64,000 bases of DNA from positions 1 to 64,000 of the forward strand of contig NZ_CAJYES010000090.1 in assembly GCF_913773995.1 (NCBI RefSeq), given 5' to 3'. This DNA is from an uncultured Pseudacidovorax sp. (GTDB lineage Bacteria; Pseudomonadota; Gammaproteobacteria; Burkholderiales; Burkholderiaceae_C). Positions within the stretch are counted from its first letter, which is position 1. Every line of letters starts with the position of its first letter. Made by a program: the position numbers and the translations under genes. This document shows, in pieces, positions 59,928 through 64,000 of this stretch. A model generated the notes under the pieces. The model saw only the letters and a program-made list of their open reading frames with translations. It had not been told where the DNA came from and searched no databases.

Positions 59928-62610
59928 TGCCCAATCGCCCCAGCCCGTCGCCATCCAGCGCGAGGACTATTCGCCGCCGGCCTACTGGATCGACACCGTC
60001 GACCTGTGTTTCGACCTCGACCCGGCCAAGACGCGCGTGCTCAACCGCATGAAGCTGCGGCGCAACCCGGACGTGGCGGCCCAGCCGCTGCGGCTGGACG
60101 GCGACGAGCTCAACCTGGCGCGCGTGCTGGTCAATGGCCAGGGCGCCGCCTTCCGCATGGAAGGCAGCCAGCTGGTGATGGACGGCCTGCCCGATGAGTT
60201 CGAGCTCGAGATCTTCACCACCTGCTGCCCGGCGAAGAACACCAAGCTGATGGGCCTGTTCGTCAGCCAGAACACCTTCTTCACCCAGTGCGAGGCCGAG
60301 GGCTTCCGCCGCATCACCTACTTCCTGGACCGTCCGGACGTGATGGCCAGCTACACCGTCACCCTGCGCGCCGACAAGGCGGCCTACCCGGTGCTGCTGT
60401 CCAACGGCAACCTGGTGGAGGAAGGCGAGCTGCCCGAGGGCCGCCACTTCGCCAAGTGGGTGGACCCCTTCAAGAAGCCGGCCTACCTGTTCGCCCTGGT
60501 GGCCGGCAAGCTGGTGGCGCGCGAGCAGCGCATCAAGGCCCGCAACGGCCGCGAGCACCTGCTGCAGGTCTACGTGCGCGCCGGCGACCTGGACAAGACC
60601 GAGCATGCGATGAACTCGCTGATCCACTCGGTGCTGTGGGATGAGGCCCGCTTCGGCCTGCCGCTGGACCTGGACCGCTTCATGATCGTCGCCACCAGCG
60701 ACTTCAATATGGGCGCCATGGAGAACAAGGGCCTGAACATCTTCAACACGAAGTACGTCCTCGCCAGCCAGGCCACGGCCACCGATGCCGACTACGCCAA
60801 CATCGAGAGCGTGGTGGGTCACGAGTACTTCCACAACTGGAGCGGTGATCGCGTCACCTGCCGCGACTGGTTCCAGCTCTCGCTCAAGGAGGGGCTGACG
60901 GTCTTCCGCGACCAGGAGTTCAGCATGGACCTGTGCGCCGAGCCGTCGGCGCGCGCGGTCAAGCGCATCGAGGACGTACGGGTGCTGCGCACGGCGCAGT
61001 TCCCCGAGGACGCGGGGCCGATGGCCCATCCGGTGCGGCCCGACAGCTACATCGAGATCAGCAACTTCTACACCGTCACCATCTACGAGAAGGGCGCCGA
61101 AGTCGTCCGCATGATGCAGACGCTGGTGGGCCGCGAAGGCTTCGCGCGCGGCATGACGCTGTACTTCGAACGCCACGACGGCCAGGCCGTGACCTGCGAC
61201 GACTTCGCCCAGGCCATCGCCGACGCCAATCCCGAGAGTGAGCTGGCCCGCCGTCTGCCGCAGTTCAAGCGCTGGTACAGCCAGGCCGGCACGCCGCGTC
61301 TGGCCGCCACCGGCAACTACGACGCGGAGGCCCGCACGTACACGCTGGCCTTATCGCAGAGCTGCCCACCCACGCCCGGCCAGCCCGTGAAGGAGCCCTT
61401 CGTCATCCCGGTGGCCGTGGGCCTGTTGGGCGCGGATGGCCGCGCACTGCCGCTGCAGCTGGAAGGCGAGGCCCAGCCCGCCGGCGAATCGCTCACGCTG
61501 GTGCTGCACGAGGCCGAGCAGTGCTTCACCTTCACCGGCCTGGACGAGGCGCCGGTGCCCTCCATCCTGCGCGGCTTCAGCGCGCCGGTGGTGCTGCAGT
61601 TCGACTACACGCGCGACCAGCTGCTGACCCTGCTGGCCCACGACAGCGATCCCTTCAACCGCTGGGAGGCCGGACAGCGCCTGGCGCTCGGTGCCGCGCT
61701 CGCCGCCATCGGCGACGACAGCCGCCAGCCCGACGCACCGGTGCTGGACGAGGCCTTCATCGGCGCCATGCGCCAGGTGCTGCGCAATGGCGCGCTGGAT
61801 GCCGCCTTCAAGGAACTGGTGCTGACGCTGCCCTCGGAGGTCTACATCGCCGAGCAGCTGGACGTGGTCGATCCGCAGCGCGTGCACCGCGTGCGCGAGG
61901 CCATGCGCACCCAGCTGGCCACCGCCCTGTTCGCCGAATGGCAGCAGGCCTACGAGGACAACAAGGACACCGGCGCGTACCGGCCCGAGCCGGTCTCGGC
62001 CGGCCGCCGTGCGCTGGCCGGCATGGCGCTGGCGCACCTGTGCATCGCCGCACGCGAGTCGGGCGACGCCGTCTGGCCCGGCAAGACGCTGCAGCGCTTC
62101 AAGGACGCGTCGAACATGACCGACCGCTTCAATGCGCTGACGGCGCTGGTCGTGGCGGGTCATCCGCTGGCGGCGCAGGCCCTGGCGCGCTTCCACGCCA
62201 TGTTCAAGGACGAGGCGTTGGTCATCGACAAGTGGTTCAGCCTGCAGGCCGGCGCGCCCGACCGCGGCGGCGACGTGCTGCCGCTGGTCAAGCAGCTCAC
62301 GCGGCATGCGGACTTCTCCATCAAGAACCCGAACCGCGCGCGCAGCGTGATCTTCAGCTACTGCAGCGCGAACCCCGGCGCCTTCCATCGCCTGGACGCC
62401 GCCGGCTACGTGTGGTGGAGCGAGCGGGTGATCGAGCTCGACGAGATCAACCCGCAGGTTGCCGCCCGGCTGGCCCGTGCGCTGGACCGCTGGAACAAGC
62501 TGGCCGAGCCCTACCGGGGCGCCGCGCGCGAAGCCATTGCCCGCGTGGCGGCCCGCCCGGGCCTGAGCAAGGACACGCTCGAGGTCGTCAGCCGCGCCCT
62601 CGCCCCCTGA
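59911..62610 (+). CDS. pepN: Aminopeptidase N
   Basis: An 899-residue M1 zinc aminopeptidase of the E. coli PepN type (870). Visible are GAMENKG near 267-273 (substrate amine binding), the zinc motif HEYFHNWSG near 303-311 with the downstream Glu in LKEGLTVFRDQEFS, and the catalytic Tyr region NFYTVTIYEKGAEVVRMM near 388. It trims N-terminal residues from peptides in the cytoplasm. A GGAG site stands nine bases ahead of the ATG at 59911, within the HAD gene. Confidence 0.96.
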   Translation: MLLSRDAQSPQPVAIQREDYSPPAYWIDTVDLCFDLDPAKTRVLNRMKLRRNPDVAAQPLRLDGDELNLARVLVNGQGAAFRMEGSQLVMDGLPDEFELEIFTTCCPAKNTKLMGLFVSQNTFFTQCEAEGFRRITYFLDRPDVMASYTVTLRADKAAYPVLLSNGNLVEEGELPEGRHFAKWVDPFKKPAYLFALVAGKLVAREQRIKARNGREHLLQVYVRAGDLDKTEHAMNSLIHSVLWDEARFGLPLDLDRFMIVATSDFNMGAMENKGLNIFNTKYVLASQATATDADYANIESVVGHEYFHNWSGDRVTCRDWFQLSLKEGLTVFRDQEFSMDLCAEPSARAVKRIEDVRVLRTAQFPEDAGPMAHPVRPDSYIEISNFYTVTIYEKGAEVVRMMQTLVGREGFARGMTLYFERHDGQAVTCDDFAQAIADANPESELARRLPQFKRWYSQAGTPRLAATGNYDAEARTYTLALSQSCPPTPGQPVKEPFVIPVAVGLLGADGRALPLQLEGEAQPAGESLTLVLHEAEQCFTFTGLDEAPVPSILRGFSAPVVLQFDYTRDQLLTLLAHDSDPFNRWEAGQRLALGAALAAIGDDSRQPDAPVLDEAFIGAMRQVLRNGALDAAFKELVLTLPSEVYIAEQLDVVDPQRVHRVREAMRTQLATALFAEWQQAYEDNKDTGAYRPEPVSAGRRALAGMALAHLCIAARESGDAVWPGKTLQRFKDASNMTDRFNALTALVVAGHPLAAQALARFHAMFKDEALVIDKWFSLQAGAPDRGGDVLPLVKQLTRHADFSIKNPNRARSVIFSYCSANPGAFHRLDAAGYVWWSERVIELDEINPQVAARLARALDRWNKLAEPYRGAAREAIARVAARPGLSKDTLEVVSRALAP

Positions 62611-62637
62611 TTTTTTGAAACCCTCCCAGGAGACCCC

Positions 62638-63648
62638 ATGGCCTCTCAGAACATTTCACTCACCCGCTACCTGGTCGAGCAGCAGCGCGTCGATGGCCTC
62701 ATTCCGGGCCAGCTGCGCCTGCTGCTGGAGGTGGTGGCCCGCGCCTGCAAGCGCATCAGCCTGTCGGTCAACAAGGGCGCCCTGGGCGGCGTGCTCGGAA
62801 CCGCCGGCAGCGAGAACGTGCAAGGCGAGGTTCAGAAAAAGCTGGACATCATTGCCAACGAGGTGCTGATCGAGGCCAATGAATGGGGCGGGCACCTCGC
62901 CGCAATGGCCAGCGAGGAGATGGACAGCATCTACGTGGTGCCCAACCGCTACCCGCAGGGCGAATACCTGCTGATGTTCGACCCGCTCGACGGCTCCAGC
63001 AACATCGACGTCAACGTCAGCATCGGCACCATCTTCAGCGTGCTCAAGAAGCCGGACGATCACCCGGGCGTGCAGGAAGGCGATTTCCTGCAGGCGGGCT
63101 GCAAGCAGGTGGCCGCCGGCTACTGCCTCTATGGCCCGCAGACGGTGCTCGTGCTCACCGTGGGCGATGGCGTGGCCATGTTCACGCTGGACCGCGAGCA
63201 GGGCAGCTTCATCCTCACGCAGGACAAGATGGAGATCCCGGCCGACACCAAGGAATTCGCGATCAACATGAGCAACATGCGCCACTGGGACGCTCCGGTG
63301 AAGCGCTACATCGACGAATGCCTGGCCGGCAAGGACGGCCCGCGCGGCAAGGACTTCAACATGCGCTGGATCGCCAGCATGGTGACCGACGTGCACCGCA
63401 TCCTCACCCGCGGCGGCGTGTTCATGTACCCCTGGGACAAGCGCGAGCCCGAGAAGCCGGGCAAGCTGCGCCTGATGTACGAGGCCAATCCGATGGCCTG
63501 GCTCGTCGAGCAGGCCGGCGGTGCGGCCACCAACGGCCGCGAGCGCATCCTCGACATCCAGCCCCAGAAGCTGCACGAGCGCGTGTCGGTGATCCTCGGC
63601 TCCAGGAACGAGGTCGAGCGCGTGACGAAGTACCATTTGGAGGCGTGA
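62638..63648 (+). CDS. fbp: Fructose-1,6-bisphosphatase class 1
   Basis: A 336-residue class 1 FBPase of gluconeogenesis, hydrolysing fructose-1,6-bisphosphate. Motifs: the metal-binding [20 protein letters not shown] near 115-135, [14 protein letters not shown], and the substrate region [19 protein letters not shown] near 277-296. Length is typical (E. coli 332). The ATG at 62638 follows CCCAGGAGAC, 27 bases after the pepN stop. Confidence 0.97.
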   Translation: MASQNISLTRYLVEQQRVDGLIPGQLRLLLEVVARACKRISLSVNKGALGGVLGTAGSENVQGEVQKKLDIIANEVLIEANEWGGHLAAMASEEMDSIYVVPNRYPQGEYLLMFDPLDGSSNIDVNVSIGTIFSVLKKPDDHPGVQEGDFLQAGCKQVAAGYCLYGPQTVLVLTVGDGVAMFTLDREQGSFILTQDKMEIPADTKEFAINMSNMRHWDAPVKRYIDECLAGKDGPRGKDFNMRWIASMVTDVHRILTRGGVFMYPWDKREPEKPGKLRLMYEANPMAWLVEQAGGAATNGRERILDIQPQKLHERVSVILGSRNEVERVTKYHLEA

Positions 63649-63666
63649 GCTTTTAGGCGCTATACT
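63637..63666 (+). promoter_or_regulatory. Candidate promoter for the tRNA-Thr gene
   Basis: TTGGAG (63637-63642) and TATACT (63661-63666) are 18 bases apart and overlap the end of fbp. A GC-rich discriminator, CTCGGGC, follows the -10 box, as at stringently controlled tRNA promoters. A TAGAAT at 63711 is a second possible -10 but has no good -35. Confidence 0.4.
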
Positions 63667-63681
63667 CTCGGGCTGCTTACA

Positions 63682-63710
63682 AAGGCACTCACCACAGTGC
63701 CTTCCTGCTT
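63682..63710 (+). terminator. Hairpin between fbp and tRNA-Thr
   Basis: AAGGCACT-CACCAC-AGTGCCTT followed by CCTGCTTT. It may terminate fbp or serve as a processing site in the tRNA leader. The stem has 8 perfect pairs, but the T run is short. Confidence 0.45.
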
Positions 63711-63725
63711 TAGAATAAATTTTTC

Positions 63726-63801
63726 GCCGGCGTAGCTCAGTTGGTAGAGCAACGCACTCGTAACGCGTAGGTCACCAGTTCGATTCCGGTCGCCGGCACC
63801 A
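63726..63801 (+). tRNA. tRNA-Thr (anticodon CGT)
   Basis: A 76-base cloverleaf: acceptor GCCGGCG/CGCCGGC, D arm GCTC/GAGC, anticodon stem ACGCA/CGCGT with loop CTCGTAA (anticodon CGT, reading ACG), T arm ACCAG/TTCGATT/CCGGT with one weak pair, discriminator A and encoded CCA at 63799-63801. The lowest pair of the anticodon stem is an A-C mismatch (A31-C39). A strong terminator follows. Confidence 0.93.
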
Positions 63802-63805
63802 TCTC

Positions 63806-63838
63806 AAAGCCCGCAAGCTGATGCTTGCGGGCTTTTTT
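63806..63838 (+). terminator. Rho-independent terminator of tRNA-Thr
   Basis: AAGCCCGCAAGC-TGAT-GCTTGCGGGCTTTTTT is a perfect 12-bp stem with a six-T tail, beginning five bases after the tRNA CCA. Confidence 0.92.
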
Positions 63839-63937
63839 GTTGGCTGACGCACTCAGGCGCCGTGCCGCGTCCGCGGCAAGTCGAGGCCGCGCGTTGTACG
63901 ACACAGTAAGCTCCTCCCCCTTCCCCCAGACCGCACA

Positions 63938-64000
63938 ATGCCCACGCAGACCGACTGGCTCGGCACCCTCGCACACCTGAGGCCAGCGGCGGGCATGTGG
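63938..64000 (+). CDS. Possible start of a further gene, cut by the window edge
   Basis: An ATG at 63938 opens a frame that stays open to the edge (21 codons, MPTQTDWLGTLAHLRPAAGM). There is no clear ribosome binding site; the upstream DNA is a pyrimidine run. The product cannot be recognised from so little, and the frame may be chance. Confidence 0.3.
   Translation, partial: MPTQTDWLGTLAHLRPAAGMW

Noticed and set aside
63737-63976. Minus-strand frame of 79 codons with ATGIELVTYALRV
   Set aside because: It is the reverse reading of tRNA-Thr and its terminator, a frequent annotation artefact.

Overview
The window reads as a contiguous piece of a GC-rich betaproteobacterial chromosome, most likely Burkholderiales, family Comamonadaceae (Variovorax, Acidovorax, Xylophilus or Ramlibacter type). 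The signs are the tmRNA tag ANDERFALAA, two Bug/TctC-type binding proteins, a fused aroA-cmk gene, the gyrA-serC-pheA-tyrA-aroA-rpsA-ihfB-lapAB order and the lineage-typical dispersed repeats at the left edge. This is inference from gene content; no 16S rRNA gene is present. About 59 protein genes, one tmRNA and one tRNA are supported. There is no phage, insertion sequence or CRISPR array.

Layout. 1-957 holds no gene, only inverted and degenerate repeats. 958-12.3 kb is accessory metabolism: nitroreductase, DUF924, a YfeH-type transporter with a divergent LysR regulator, then a minus-strand run of quinone oxidoreductase, atypical SDR, EamA exporter, gamma-glutamyltransferase-like hydrolase and a tripartite tricarboxylate transporter (TctC, TctA, TctB). 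12.4-15.5 kb is a translationally coupled set: Mug-like DNA glycosylase, spermidine-synthase-like protein and an orphan GspE/PilB-type ATPase. 15.6-24 kb has a secreted Lys/Ala repeat protein, a TatD nuclease, a PDZ-less HtrA-like protease, a MoxR/DUF58/VWA operon, a DUF892 ferritin-like protein, isocitrate dehydrogenase and a His/Lys-rich secreted peptide. 24.1-26.7 kb has tmRNA, gph-ubiG and an OmpA-domain lipoprotein-like or peptidoglycan-binding protein.

26.9-39.8 kb is the core block: gyrA, a DUF2059 protein, serC, pheA, tyrA, aroA-cmk, rpsA, ihfB, lapA, lapB and a ComEA-like secreted protein. It joins DNA topology, serine and aromatic amino acid synthesis, CMP recycling, translation and LPS assembly control. 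39.9-42.7 kb is a complete DctPQM TRAP transporter, followed by the remnant of an alpha/beta hydrolase. 43.4-49.6 kb is a full six-gene Mrp/Pha cation/proton antiporter operon with fused A and B subunits. An orphan Bug protein and an alpha/beta hydrolase follow.

51.8-58.1 kb is the most interesting region: four overlapping genes for a CHASE3-GAF hybrid histidine kinase with three receivers, CheR, a receiver-less CheB, and a REC-histidine kinase. Chemotaxis-type methylation enzymes are thus coupled to histidine kinases with no MCP, CheA or CheW beside them. 58.1-64 kb has prfB with its +1 frameshift, a HAD phosphatase, pepN, fbp, tRNA-Thr(CGT) and the edge of a further possible gene.
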